Shown: positions 12,737 through 31,500 of the stretch, one piece after another | How the letters are laid out: each line of letters starts with the position of its first letter | How positions within the stretch are numbered: the first letter of the stretch is position 1 | NCBI GenBank assembly: GCA_000469685.2 | Contig: LS997564.1 | Span: forward strand, 11,758,091-11,822,090 | Reading direction: 5' to 3' | DNA length: 64,000 nucleotides | Origin: Haemonchus contortus | Lineage: Eukaryota > Nematoda > Chromadorea > Rhabditida > Trichostrongylidae | The notes under the pieces: model-generated | What the model saw: the letters and a program-made list of their open reading frames with translations, nothing else | Databases searched by the model: none | What the model was told of the DNA's origin: nothing | Program-made: the position numbers and the translations under genes

Positions 12737-13550
12737 CTAAGGAAGGACATGTTGAAGAAATGATATTACCAATAATATTAGCTGCGATTCACATACATTT
12801 TGAACGAGTGACTCGAATAAACGACTTTCACAAGTGATTAGTGAAATGAGTGCGCTGAGAATATCTCGGTTGGATGAAGGCTTCCCAAAAATTGCGCTCT
12901 TTACATTCGAACCCATGGGTCGCCATATCAAGCATGAACAGAAGTCCTCCGTACTCAGCTGAATCGCGGAATAAAACTCCATTTCATCCACTCTCTTCCT
13001 GTTCGCTAATGCTTCTCAAGGCACATGCGCCTCGCCGATCTTCCTAATACTGGTTGAATGAGTACTTCTTCACAGGGCCGCCGTTTCTTTGCTTCTCCAG
13101 TTATGCGAAAGCTGAGACCAAGAGAGTCTTCACATTTATATGATGACGAAGTTGATGATTTGAAGGAGTAAAACAAAAAAGCCTCAGCTGTGCCATGCAA
13201 TGGTCTTTCCAATGGATCTCCAGCATGAATCTTGCTGAACCAAACTGGCGTAATTTGATTGTCATGTGGTTTTACTTCGGGTGCCCGGATGCTCGATTAA
13301 TCTCCCGATTACAAGGTGTTGATGTTCTGATTCTTACCTTGAAGTAATGGCTTCATCTTATTCACTACATCGCTGCTTTCCCATTTGGAGTGCTCAGAAG
13401 ACGGTTAGTTGCAAATGCTTCAAAGGGTTGAAGTCGTTGTACCCAAACGAGTTTGGGAAAGGGAAGGATTTCATACTCAGATGATGGAGTTTCAGACAAC
13501 GTGATTTGAGAAATCGTTAGGAATGGAAGTAGGAATTTCAACATCAACAT
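12737..13550 (-). CDS. Predicted secreted/ER protein of 200 aa, unrecognised family
   Basis: Four exons (13550-13443, 13392-13338, 13244-13074, 13005-12737) join in phase to 603 nt ending at TAG 12737. The N-terminus MLMLKFLLPFLTISQITLS looks like a signal peptide. The body contains EILPFPKLVWHSKWESSDV, WFSKIHAGDPLERPLHG, a basic patch GEAKKRRPSNRKRVDEM and a hydrophobic C-terminal end ESQLILLVISFLQHVLP, which may be a membrane anchor. I do not recognise the family. The 68-nt intron between exons 3 and 4 is the least certain junction. It lies head-to-tail with dog-1 at 73 nt spacing, so the two may be co-transcribed. Confidence 0.6.
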
Positions 13551-13754
13551 CACGACTCTTGCCAGGCACGACCAATCAAGTGTAACACTATGGAAACGAC
13601 ATTAACCTTCGAAAGAAACCTCAACCTACTTCAAAACAGCAAAAAGTCATGGGAACATGCAGACGGTGACGAAATCCAAGTTCGAATTAAAGTCTCGCGC
13701 TTGGCGGCGAAAAGCGCCGCGCGCGACGTCAGATGCGGCACAGGCAGTCGCTCC

Positions 13755-14901
13755 CCCGAACGCGATTAAATCTCGCCACCGGCTGCCGTTTGAGTTACTT
13801 TCCTGCGCGCGGGTGTTTGAATTTGAAACGACGTGATAGTCTTGAAACCAGCTTCGCGTAAACAACACTCGGTAGAATGGCTTGCGGAGTATCAAACCGA
13901 TATGAGAAACGAAACCTTTGCTTCGACAAGCCGTATACGATCATTTGATCGACTTTGGGAGTAGTGAAGTGATTGTACTGGGGCATACTGATCTGAAATT
14001 TGGTTTCCTTTAATGCCGTAAGTCAATGTAGGCATCGCTTCCCAGAACTGAAGCATGTGATTATGTTACGTGAGTTTCTCACAAAAGCATCATTAGAACA
14101 GAATCAGATATAACATCGCTCTTGGTATTTCTGTGTTCATCGTACTCCGAGCAAAGGCGAACTTGGTGGACTGAATGGATCTCGTTTTTTTTTATGCAAA
14201 AGCATTTATTTTTCATCCATTCCTATTTCCTCTGTTTAGTTAGTCGCTAAGGCTGCAACGGAATAGGGTTTCTTCCTGAACTGAAGTTTCAGAATACTCA
14301 GGATAAACAACCACTGAGCACTATTTGCACCTCCGTGGAGAGGCGGCCATGTGAAGGATCAGTGACCTCACTGCATCTCATACTTAGTCATTGAAATTCA
14401 CATGGATATTTTCATACAGAACGATCAAAAATGGCTCGTCTGCGGTTGGTCGATGTTTGGCATCTGATACTGTCACCACTTGCGATGGTAGAAGAACTGA
14501 GGCATACCCCAGAGTGAAAGCTAAGCAAGTTACTTCAATGCAGAAAAAATTCGAACTTGGAGTTGGGAAGGATATTCCGAAGACAAGGCAGACATTGGAA
14601 AGCAAAGGATAACCCCTATTGACCATTGGTGCTTAATGCAGTGAAAAGTCCCCTCCTCACCTTTGTTGTATGCCCTTTTCATTAGAGTTCGTAACAAAGA
14701 GTTCGGCTCCCACTGACCCTACCCTACTCCTCGTTACTCGAATGTAGCGGAGAAGGTCACATATACAACACATATACATCTACGCATTCGCTTTGTAGAG
14801 ATATAATGTGCTCCAGTAACAGTCCATGAATGCCCATTCAAATATTCGCGCGCGGGAAAGTAATTCAAACGGCAGCCGGTGGCGAGATTTAATTGCGTTC
14901 C
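13755..14901. repeat. Widely spaced inverted repeat (arms about 65 bp, 1.0 kb apart)
   Basis: The left arm (about 13757-13822) contains ATTAAATCTCGCCACCGGCT then GCCGTTTGAGTTACTTTCCT. The right arm (about 14833-14901) carries the inverse with a few changes (GAATTACTTTCCCGCGCGCG). The enclosed 1 kb has no recognised coding domain. It may be a non-autonomous DNA transposon, but I saw no clear target duplication. Confidence 0.6.
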
Positions 14902-15415
14902 GCTCCCCCTCGTCATCGGTCGACTAATCGATGCGTGCTGAAGAATTCCGTTGGTTCAGCTTCATTACGCTGACGTGTAACACCGCCCGATCGCCTTTCT
15001 GACTACTTTGTTTCTTTTTGGTGCATTTTGCAGAGGTTCGATGTCTTTTGGAAGGCTTTTATTAAGTGGTTTCAGCTGTGATTTCTTCATGAGCAGGAAG
15101 AGGGAATTACCACTTTTTGACAGGATTGCATTGAAAAAAAAAACATTGTGAAAAACCATGAACTGATTGTTTATGTCCTTTCTTGGTTTTCCCTAAGAGA
15201 ACAAGGTTTGTTGGATGTTTCCCATCCAACAGAAGTCAGGCCGTTCATTCTGGAACATTGCCTTCAAAAACATTAGAATATTCCCTGATCAGAACATAAG
15301 TTGCCGGACTTTTTTCGTACAATGACAATCTAAAGTAGAGCAGTTACAAATTTGCTTCCGATTGGATTCCATCCTCAACTTATTTCCGTCATTTTACTTC
15401 TTCTTTTGTGATTTA

Positions 15416-15825
15416 CTCCATGATTAGCTTAAGGATTGTGTTTGGGCGTTAATCAATCCTGTCTGAGGGATGCGCTCCGCATTCGACTTCCATTCAGAAT
15501 TGTAGTGGCATAGTGAAACAGAAACGAAAATTCGGTACGGCACATGGCCCTTACAGTGCTCCGGCATGGCATTACCGGGTTTAGTGTAGGAGCCGAGTGC
15601 CAGTACTGAATTTTCCTTTTCTGTCATAACAGAGTGAATGTGTATTTGGCCTATAGAATGACTTGTGATGGGGGCTGATGTACAATGCAGAGCTTTTATC
15701 CTCCCAGACGAGCCTGGTACAAAGTAAACGACCCTGGGGCAGATATCGATCCGGGATTGGAACCCGTGACCGTACGTGTAAATAGTGCGCCACTTGCCTC
15801 TACACCAGTTACGCTCCATGATTAG
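15416..15825 (-). mobile_element. tRNA-derived SINE with 12-bp target-site duplication
   Basis: Read on the minus strand the element starts with a tRNA-like head: an A-box-like TGGTGTAGAGGC and a B-box GGTTCCAATCCCGG about 50 nt further on. A roughly 300-bp body with no domain follows, ending near 15428. CTCCATGATTAG flanks it perfectly at 15416-15427 and 15814-15825, as expected for LINE-mediated insertion. The 131-codon open frame across it is incidental. Confidence 0.75.
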
Positions 15826-18800
15826 TTAGTTTGCACTATTCTTTTGTTTCTTATGCAACATTCTGGCACTCAATCAGAGCAACTGACCACGGCCGGGTGG
15901 CTTCTAACGCTGTAGTTTTGTGAGTGTTGCGACGGCTCGTTTCCCCTCCTTCACTATCTCTACGTACTACTTTACGCATGGAAGTTGTACACCAACTTCC
16001 CTACATCGTTCAACATCTGGCACAAAGCACTGACACGAATCGACTCTGGATCTTTCGGTCTTCGTGGGTGTAGCTATCCGTTAGCAAAGGGTGGTCGTGA
16101 ATCGATAGATGCATGATTTCTAAACTGGCTTCGAACATCACATCACCGCAACAGTTCGCCGTTGTTTTTCTGTATCTGGCAATGTATCATTGGGTTTACT
16201 GGCTATATAGAGAACTAACGAAATTTCAAGCGTGTTTTGATTAAATATCCAATTTCCAAATCGTACAATTGTTTTTTACTCAACACGCTCTTTCGAAATG
16301 GAGCTGTATTGGCATGGAAACCTTTAATGAGGGCTGCAGGCGCTCTTATTGTTTCTTGGTTACCCTTTCAGAGAATAATGGGTAAGACGCCTCATTTGAG
16401 CATAATGTTATGACCATGCTATGCTTAATTTAAGACTCAGAATTTACATAGCGTTATAGGAGTTACATTATTTATTCAGACGAAAACCTTCTAAGGGCCA
16501 TTAAGTACTTTGGTAGTGGTGCATTCTAATAGAGAAGAGACGGATTAGTTATGTTATGTTATGTTTAGTAGTTTTGGTAAGTACAGTGAATGGGTTTTAT
16601 TCAGCGTCGTGTGACGGATCGGAATGCACAGCTCACCTATTTTCTCTTTTCATCGAATTTTTTTCTCGACCAGCTGTGTTTGTCTGGCCTGTGATAACCG
16701 TCTAGGCCTATTCATTCATTGTTTAATCAGTGCCAACGTCATTACCCTTGAAAAACTTTTCATAGAACTTTGGATAAATACCCTAGCTATTTCGATAGAC
16801 AGGGAAATAGAAAGTACGCGAACACATAGCTCAAACTATACCTATAAATCTTAGGGAAAGCTCCCCTTCGAAATTCGTTAGGTGGGAGCGTGCGAGTTGA
16901 GTGCTCTCTAGAGAAGATTTTTTGCGTTTCCCTGTCATCTCTAGTAGAAGGCAGCGATATCTAACACTGTCATCGCTATGCTCCCCAATAGTCACATTCA
17001 GGAAAAAGAAAGTTCTCTGGTTCCGAATCTGCATTCCTTTCGACTCATCTCAACTTACAAGAACGATACGAAGTCCCGTAGTGATTGTTGTCTTTGTCTC
17101 CTTTCTTCTCGGGTTGCAGCATTGTTACATTCAGCGTACCGAATTCTTAAGGGGTGTACAAGATTTAGGAGTGAGGTCAATGTTTATAAGTCAGTAACCA
17201 GCAACAGTTCACCACTGCTATATTGAAACCGTCGTATCAAACATCAGACCAATCGTTACGAAAAGGCGTCTGATCCTTTCTTTGTAGTCGTTGGCTTTGC
17301 CTTGAACTGTGATCACTATCGACTTGTTTTCCATATTGAAATTTCAATCTTGATCAGGCTGTCATGTTTATTAGATGCCTGTCCGAAGCTCGGAGGACGA
17401 GCAGTAGAATCGGTTTTGTGTAATCGATTGGTGGTTGGGACTTCTCTCTTGTTAGGCTGTCACAGACCGTCCATCTTCGTGTTAAAATACGATCTCACTC
17501 TAAAACAGTAGGCCTACAACAGCTTTAACAGGGTCTTGCATCACTGGTTGTTATTATAAAATTTGGTCGGAGTGCAAAATGCATTGGTGGGTACCACTAA
17601 GCTTAAATGCCAGTGTCTGTAATCCCACTGATAGGTTTGGGTAGGTATACCGGTCTGAAGGCTTCAGCTTTATTACTAGAGCAAGTTTTGTGGTGGAAAG
17701 CGTTCTCAAAAAAGTATGCCTGTTTGCAAGGGTTCGTTACGCCCAAAGCGGTTGTACGAACATCGTTGCAGTCAGCTGTGGGAGCGCATCGATGCGACAC
17801 TGCTACTAGTCGTAAGTGGGGTGCGGAACAGGTTTGACTTTGGAATCGAAACATGTTCTTGATCATTCCGGGGACATAGTCACGATCTTTAGGCTTCAGG
17901 AAGTGATTTCCAATAAAGTGTGTTCTTGAATCTGAATCTGGGTCGCGAAGGATTCTTCATCTCTTCTGCTCATTAGCTAACTTCCATCTGGCTCCAACTG
18001 GATGATTTGTTGTCTTAAAACTTAATATTGTCACATCATGCAGCACATACCTTCAAATATATGAGCAGGTCACTGGAAGTTCTTCTAGAACAATCACAAC
18101 AGCGATTTTCTCTTATCAATACTTGAATTGCGTCAGCTAGCGGGCTTGGGCTTGCACTCCAGCAGATGAAGAAAATTCTTTTCAAGACACTCTCCTTTCA
18201 TGGCCAGACATGGTTGAAGTTTTGACGTGTTCGGAGAATACGTCATTACTTTCGGATTGGAATTATTTTTCCTTCATTTTCAAACCTGAACAAATTCGTA
18301 TACCCCTACCATATTCTAAGGTATCCCTGTTACTTGTACCCTAGTAAATCTAATTCAACCTGGTAGTTTCTTCCTCGTCACGGCTGCTACGAATCAAGTA
18401 ACATCCACGGGCTGAATTTTTAATTTGGATTGACAGGCGTTTGTTTTCAGGTGCTGTCTATTCAAGGAATAGGGTTTATCAAAAGCAAGATAAGAGTTGA
18501 GACGGTAAAACAGTTCTTGCGGATGTGAATTATTTCATCTGATTGATTTTTCTAAAATATGAAGAAAAGACGACTAGAGAATGAGTTGAAATACTGCTAA
18601 CTTCCATACATTTGGGCAGAGTTTTGAACGTTCTGGCTTCAAGCCATAATGTCTCCCATTTGCCGACTTATATCGTATTCGCCGTGGCAGGGAATGCTGG
18701 CAGTATATTGGCGCAAGCTCCGAGTTGTATCGTGGGTCCTTCCCTCTGAATTAGGGTAGCTTCAACTGGGTCACAGTTACAGTAGCTGGAAGGTCGTTAT

Positions 18801-19303
18801 AATGCTGGATTCGGCTCATTTCATGGTTCAGGAGCTCGCTCCCGATATAGGCGTGTCAATCTATCCAGATTCAACCATGAAGTCCTGTCGCAGAGTTATG
18901 TTGGACGGCAATACTTATGGGTCACCCTTGTCATGGTTGGCTTTGAAAATTCGCTCAACTCTAGCTTCGGATATAGTGTAAATGTAAATATACTGGAAAT
19001 CTGTCCTCCAACTAATTCTACTTTCATTATTTCTTTCTCACTCGATGAACGATGGGATCAGGGCTGTGACCTTCGACAGTACATTGTACAGCGTTGTGGA
19101 AAGTGTGGGAAGATACATCCTCGTCCGGCATCTCATAAAACCTTTATTCTCTTTGAATTTCCTTGGATTTGTTCGAGTTTGCTTTGTGCCCTCACATGCA
19201 CAGCGCCACCGTATCCCTTGTGCGACGTGTACTAAGCGTATAGGCGATAGAACGTGGTGCCATTGGAGGCATTCACTCTCCGTTGCTTTCATTGAACGGT
19301 GCT
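15826..19303. other. Intergenic region upstream of SMIM14
   Basis: About 3.5 kb of moderate-GC sequence. Only short scattered open frames, none with family motifs or a convincing pair of splice sites. It may hold the SMIM14 promoter. Nothing else supported. Confidence 0.4.
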
Positions 19304-19311
19304 TCTTTCAG
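19304..19311 (+). promoter_or_regulatory. Probable trans-splice acceptor of SMIM14
   Basis: TTCTTTCAG ends 16 nt before ATG 19328 with no recognisable upstream coding exon, typical of a spliced-leader acceptor. Confidence 0.5.
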
Positions 19312-19327
19312 AACACCATCTCTCGAA

Positions 19328-21894
19328 ATGGGTGACGATCCATGCGAGTGTCTTTTCAACCATGAGGCGGCTATGAGACGACTGTTATCATTGGTGAGTG
19401 ATTTCACTTCATTTTGGGCGCCATCTTGGAGGACTAGCATTTTACTTAACGCTTCTGGGTTATTTGTTCACCGCTGTCCTTGAATGCTCTCTTAAGCGTT
19501 TGATTTCTTGAGCTGCATTGATTGCTTATACCAGTGTGCTTCAAGATTTACCCGAAGAATCAGGGAAAAGCTTTGAATATTCATGACCTTCCCGTTCAAT
19601 ACCTGGTGCTCTTTGTTAACTTGGCGATGCATGCACTCGGCTCCTAATCGGAACCCTTTGTGTTCATGGGTACATGTATTTCTACAAAGACATAAGTACA
19701 AAGGCAAACTCAGCAGCGAATATGGAATAGTCGTGGGAGTCCCGACATTCAATAAAGGGTTGTTTGCTAGCTGCTTAGTGTGATCACAGTTAACCAACCG
19801 GTTTCTATCCTTGGGAAAAACAAAACTGGCGTTTATCTTATCGTTGATATCACAAGCGTGTTAGAATGGAATGGATCGATACGGTTTTGGTAATCAATAG
19901 TGTTCAGAGTAGTAATTATCAGTGAAATTTCTCATGAAACCAGCTATCGGGGAAGTTCTTTCGTCTTTCGCTATAGTTTTGATCTCGCGGAGTTGTCGCA
20001 AGCCACTTTTTTCTCTAGCTGCAGTCATAAACAAAAGTGTTTATGGACCACATATCAGTCGTGTGGTTGTGCGGCAGCTAGTAGACCTGAATTCGATCCA
20101 ATTTATAAAAATCTCTACCTGGTCCTTTGAGGTGGGGAGACGCCTTTGTGTCGTTAACTGGAAAAAAGTCCTCTGTTGTGGTGCACATACCGGAATAACT
20201 GCATGCCATGCGATCGCTCATGCATGAGAATTGTCAGTAGATGATGAGCATTCAGTAAACAAAGTTTATAGATACAGGGTGCGCCATAATTATGGTAACA
20301 GGAGTGTTGGGCTACAGAAACCACAGTTCATATTGATACATGATGAAGCTCTGTGGACTATATACTAAGCATCGCATCTACAAAACGAACACACGGTCAT
20401 CCTATATAACCGTCTTCTGTACTAGTTATAGCTCGAGAACGCTTCGGCTCTTCATCAGCGGTGGCACGCAGAGCTTCTTGAGGAAGTCCAGCTCAGGCTT
20501 TTTTCAGTGATCACTTATGAGCAGCAACAGTAGTGCATTCTAAAGCGCAGGCTTCTTTCTCCAGTATGGACTATACCTAGCGATCCATCTCACTGTGGTC
20601 CAGAAAATTTGTAGGAGGATTGCAAGCTGGGATGGAGTCGCGAACATTTCCTCAGCGCCAGTCTTAATATTTTCCCATTCATGAGCAAGTGCGTCGTAGT
20701 TTTTAAATCGTACCCCTCCGAAAATCTTTGGCCCTCAGCTGCATCCTATCAGGAAAACCCTTCTCAACGAGGTCTGGTTAAGTTTTGTACTTTTCTCGAC
20801 CAAAATTTGCGATATCGATGTGGTGGTAGAGATTCTAGCAAAAACATCGTAAAATAGGGAGAACGGCTACGAGAGGCGATCTGACTCTTTTCAGCGGCTT
20901 CAGCACTCGCAATGTGAAATATCTGCATACTTTGGGGTCTCAACATTTCTTCCACGCTGAACACCCTTTAGTCAAAAAAAGGTTTGTGGAAGCGCGTGCT
21001 GCCAGCAAGCAGTGCACGGAATTTGTTTTTTCTCACCAACTTCTTCTCATCAAGAAGCTCATAAGGCTTTGGAATCCCATTTGGATACATTAGTATCTAC
21101 TCGGGGTAGACTCTCGTCATCGGAGTAGAGCACACAAACAAATCGGCAGTTATTTCTCTCGCTTTCTGCAGGTTCCGCAGTGTATTCCTTCCCAAGCAAT
21201 TTTATTCGGAAAAGGGGCTGTATATGAGACAAGGCGGCCGTTTTGAGGTTTGTCATTGACCTGTCTACGCATAGCGTTTCTAGGGACTGTCATGTGGGAA
21301 ATGTTGAAACGAGCAGCGATCCCGGAAAAAAGACTCACCAAAGACGTGCAAAGGCGCAACGGCTGGTGGATGACTGCGAGGCTCCACCGTTTTTCGAAAT
21401 CTATCGAATGGAGAGCACCAAAGTAGATATGTCGGCTAAGGTATATCGTGAACATAAGGGAAGGTGAAAATTTGAAGAAACCCTCCAAACAAGGAAATTA
21501 CGGACGTCCGAAAAGTTGTTACCATATTTATGGCGCACCCTGTATACATTGAGAGGGAGTTTGCTTCAGTACTACCATTTACAGTTACGCGACACCCAGG
21601 ACTACTGTACAGATTCGGAGTGCTTGACTGATGGCGGACCAACGGCAATTGCGAGCAATTCGATATTGCTCTGGACGATGCTGTGGGGCTTCCTGGCTTT
21701 AGTACTGTTCTTTATGCGCCCAAATTCTATGCGAGGAAATTCGAATAGGAACGAGAAACCTGGGCCAAGCAACGATCGCGTAAGTAGTTGAATTAATTCA
21801 TAATGATACGGTGCGACCACCGGCAACCTTTCCTGAAGAGGTTTTTATGTTTATATTTCAGAATAATCAACCACCACCGCCTGCAATCATGTAA
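19328..21894 (+). CDS. smim14: SMIM14 orthologue, small integral ER membrane protein
   Basis: Three exons (19328-19393, 21585-21779, 21862-21894) join in phase to 97 aa, close to the roughly 99 aa of human SMIM14. The N-terminus MGDDPCECLFNHEAAMRRLL matches the family's DPCEC...HE.AMRRL signature. Exon 2 starts LRDTQDYCTDSECL, also characteristic, then one transmembrane segment (ILLWTMLWGFLALVLFF), RPNSMRG and a hydrophilic tail ending NNQPPPPAIM. Known: a conserved single-pass ER protein of poorly defined function. Intron 1 is 2.2 kb and hosts a mariner-like element. It converges with the phosphatase gene downstream. Confidence 0.9.
20275..21542 (-). mobile_element. Decayed Tc1/mariner-like element in SMIM14 intron 1
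   Basis: A 1,268-bp segment bounded by inverted termini CAGGGTGCGCCATAATTATG (left) and the inverse of CAGGGTGCGCCATAAATATG (right), each next to a TA dinucleotide (20273-20274, 21543-21544). Size, TA target and terminal repeats fit mariner elements. The minus strand holds broken transposase-like frames, e.g. LFSGIAARFNISHMTVPRN near 21.3 kb, resembling the helix-turn-helix part, interrupted by stops and frameshifts. Not autonomous. Confidence 0.75.
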
Positions 21895-22571
21895 ACACAT
21901 ACACCATGAAACATTCTCGAAAGTTCCCCTTTTACAGACATTCGCGCAGTGTACACACATTGTAAATATCGAAATAATGTCTTCCGTGATGCCTTCTGTA
22001 TTCTTCTGTATCTTGTGGGATAACATATACTTTTTCTTTTCTTTTTATCCGTAATGCATACTGGTTTGACGTGGCCGTGATCGTGTTGTCGTATTGATTA
22101 CGCGCATCTAGGCTTGTAATTGGTTGCAGTATGTTCTCCAATTTTTGCCCTTTAATTACATAGCACACTATCGCTTTTTTCACATAATGTATTTAGACTT
22201 CGAGTCCTTTATCTGTAGTTGGGATCCAGTTCCTCATTTTCGTATACCGGCTAGTCTAGTTACGAATGTGATTCGCTAGATATAATTTCTATCCCTTTCT
22301 CCTGTAATAAACTTCTATCTGGTACAATAAATTTTCATGGGTGGACAGAATTTATGCTTTTATATAAGTACATATACACAAAAAACATCATTTTAATATA
22401 TTATGAGGTAAATATAAGAGAAATGGAACAAGCACAGCCATTACCCGCAATAATTTTTTGTGGGACGTCATAGATTAATTACGTCCGACGTCTTTCAAAT
22501 AAGAATGGGCGTAGAGTTGCCCCACTTCCACAATGTTTCCGAGAGGAATCCTTTGACAATGCACTTAACAA
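21895..22571. other. Convergent intergenic region (3' ends of SMIM14 and PP6)
   Basis: AT-rich 3' flanks. A possible polyadenylation signal AATAAA lies near 22305 on the plus strand. No gene seen. Confidence 0.4.
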
Positions 22572-27801
<5,230 letters not shown>

Positions 27802-28519
27802 CAAAGTCTGGAAACACAAAACGTTGCAACTCACACGCTACTTCGACAACATGTATTATCCTCATTCAGAATATCTCTGATTTCGTCCGGTACATCGGAG
27901 TCAGATGGCATCACCGTGAACGTCGTATTCATGTCTACGTCATGCATCCGGATTGAAACGGCTCCACAGTAGAATGAGAAAGTGAACAGCTAGTGATGAA
28001 CTCTGAATTTTAGGCTCACCTAGAAAAACCGTTCCCATACTTTTATTTCACCCTAGAAAAAAACCAAAGAGAAAAACAATGAACCGAACGTAACGGTACT
28101 ATTGGAGTACATAAAACCAGTTTGGCAAAATTCATTTAAAACTCCAGAGAAAACAACAACAAAACAACGATAATCTATAGATCTAATAATTACACGGATC
28201 CAAGAACAAACTGGCAAAGAAATGTAAAAAAAAAATAGAATTCAAGCCGCTAAACGAAGTGATGAGACCAAAGCCTATTCCTTGTCAAAGACTCATTTTA
28301 AGCATATCCAATTTTACCTTCAAAAGCTAATTTTTCTGCTTCCTCCAAGTATCTCTCATTTTCAATATTGCAGGAAACAGACACGCTAGAACTTTTGAGC
28401 ACTTCACGTATACAGTAGGTAATGATGCAATTAAATCGCGTCTTTCAAACGTTCTACAACTCCAGTCGAATCAGAAACAACAACAAAGTCATAATAGATC
28501 ACATTTAATGCACCCTTTT

Positions 28520-31500
28520 TTAACTATCCACAACGACTCCAACCTGCGCAGCTCGAACAGGTCTCTCTTTGAGGGAATATCCAACCTTTGAGACATGCAT
28601 CACATGGCCTGGCTCAACCTTCGTGTCCTAGAAATTTGTGTATCGGTAAGAGTGCCACTTGGATAGACTGAGAAGATTTAGGAACATTACCTTGTCAGCA
28701 GGAACTTGGAACACAGCTTCATGGAAGTTGGGATCGAATTTTTCTCCCATCGGATTCACTTGAACAAGCCCGTGTTTTTTGAACGTTTTCAACAGTACGG
28801 TCTTGGTCATAACTATGCCCTTATGTAAATCCACGAGGGCTTTGTCAGCAGACTCAAGCTGTTCTGGTTTTACGGAATCTACGGCCAAATCGAGAATGTC
28901 GGCAACCTAGAGTAATAAGGGATACTGTTAGAAAAACAATTCTAGAAAAATCATGATACCTCTAACAAGTCCTTGCAGAAACCTTGAATTGCAAACACTT
29001 TCGCTTCCTCAGTTTGTTTTATTCCACGATTTCGAACATTTTCGGTCTCAGCTAGAGATCTTTTGTATTTATCCTATAAAAATCGATAATACAGGGAATG
29101 AATCTTAATTTTATTCAATTATGCAATCACTGACGCATGCTAACAGCGTACTTGAGTAGTCTTCTAATTTATTACATTCATTGAAATAACAAGCTACATA
29201 CTTGTGCGTCTAATGATGTTTCGATTTTTTGTTTGTATATGCGTATATATAAGTGTATAGGAGTGTATGTATTATTTAAATACATGCGTGTGTACCTGTG
29301 CATGTGTCGGTGTGTGTGTGTTGACGGGAAATCCATGACTTCCGTTTCCCTGGACCTAGAGCCTTCGAAATCAAAAGGAACACAGGCGACAGCGTGTGAA
29401 CTTTGAAGACTTGATGGAATGACAGCTCTTGTTAATGGCTGATAAAAGACCACGACATGCGAAATTTACTGGGTCTGTTATGCCCTTCATGTTGACAATG
29501 ATATCTCGACACTTTAGAGGGTAATGTGGGGTGCATGGGATCGTAGATAGTTTGTGGCAGTAACTGATAAGGACTGACAGAGGACCGTCGGAGTACAAGA
29601 GCCACTTGACCCCTTCCTATTTTCCTATCGACTATACTTGTGGCTCCAGTATATGGGTTTCGAGGTGATCGCGGATAATGGGTAAAATAAGACGACAGCT
29701 GCCGACAAGGGACTCCACAAGACAAGAACCACTCAGTTCTCATCAGCCGTGTGTTCACGAAGCAGCATTACCCCTAGTATGTTTCATACATAAGTCGAGG
29801 TAATAGAGTAATAGGAGGATAGAAAAGGGTATTAGCAGCAATAAAGGCTGATTGAAATCAATACGATGTAATAGGATTGAGACCCAATTCAAACCCTTCT
29901 ATCAGATGTGTCCGCTACCCATCAACTTTGCGGCTTAATGAAGGGTTAGGTTTTTTCTGACCCGCTCAGTTGAGAGAAATTCAGGTCGACTTTTACTACT
30001 CTGGAAATCCTGACCAATGTTTATAACCATGAATCGAGAAGGATCATAGACTTTGTGATGTTATCATCAGCTGACGATATTACTGAAACCATTCAAGGAT
30101 TCGAGTGACTAATCAAGTTCCTCCATAATGGAAGGATCGCGCCCCGAGCCGAATAAAGGGAAGAAACAGTTTCCTACGAATAATCATCGTTAAGATCGAG
30201 GGCAACAGGTTGAGACTTTGTAATCATAAGCTAAGTATAATCACACGTGAAACCAACGCCCCGCTCCCCTTCCTCGAGGCCGTGATTCAAACTTGAAGTT
30301 CCCACGTAATCATATGCACCACTCTTTCAGAATTTTTCTATTAGAAATGTATCATTTGCCTTGGAAAATGAAAAAGGATGCCCAGTTTTTTACCTATGTA
30401 ACTAAAGAGGGGAGGCCTTCGTAAGCCGAGCGATTCGACGGTGCTAATTCTATAATAACTGATAACTGATACGAAAAAAAAATACAAAAAACAGACTCAC
30501 AAGGTTGGCGATTTATGGACAAAACAAAGTTTTGTTCATAAATCCTCAACTTTGTGAGACCTTCGGGACGCGCACTGCGGCGATATAACAGCAGTTCACA
30601 GAACATTAAGTCAAAACAAAAAACAGATTTTCACGAAAATCGAACAGTGAACAAGGAAACACTAATCGTAGGTGAACCATGTGAAAAAGTTCAAATCTCA
30701 AAAGCGAAATTTACCTGCCATTCTGAACCTTCTTCAATCAAAGCATCATATTCAGTTAATAACGCTTCGAACGCTTCTTTCGGAATAACAAAATCGTCTG
30801 AACCCTCTTTAACTGTTGCTTTCTTTACCGTTTCGAAAAATTCCAGTCCTGAACGCAGTGAACCACATTACAGCAAGAAAAAAAGTACATCCGTAAAAAT
30901 ATGCATGCGTTATAAGACTCACCACTTAGTCGTTGCCCATCTGCTTTTTTGAGCGAGAATTTCAGCGCACCTTCTTGGTTTTCTGAATTGTTTGCAGACG
31001 TGGAACTGAACCACGAGGGCATCCGCAAGCTTGATCGGAAGTTGAGAACTGGCCTGAAAAATTATTTAGGATTGAATCAATGCGAAAACATGTCGAACGA
31101 TCGAATATGAAGTGTTCTAAGGAATTTTAGTAGTAAGTGAATCGTCAATAGTTACAAAGTAAAGAGGACAAGGCCCGCGCTTTTCTCCAGGAATGAATAG
31201 GTACAACGAAAAAAGTCAGCTGTATGATAAGCTTTCTTTTTTTTGAATGTGCCACCCATTTCGCCGGTTAAATCATGCGACCGTGCTCGTAATTCACCTT
31301 TGCTGCGCCTCAGCCTAGACAGCTTTAAACTACTCTTTTTAATCATACTAGTCCATCACATATTTCGCTGCGTTACTGCAGCACATTTGATCACATAAAA
31401 AGTGAAAATTTTTTAGATAATATACCAACAAAGACGAGGGAAGCAGTGAGCCTCTAATAAATGATGCAAAAAATCTGCGCATCTTCTATAGGCAACTATC

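Noticed and set aside
16624..17226. Overlapping plus-strand frames rich in Ser/Leu/Ile
   Set aside because: No domain, poor start context, no matching splice sites; probably chance.
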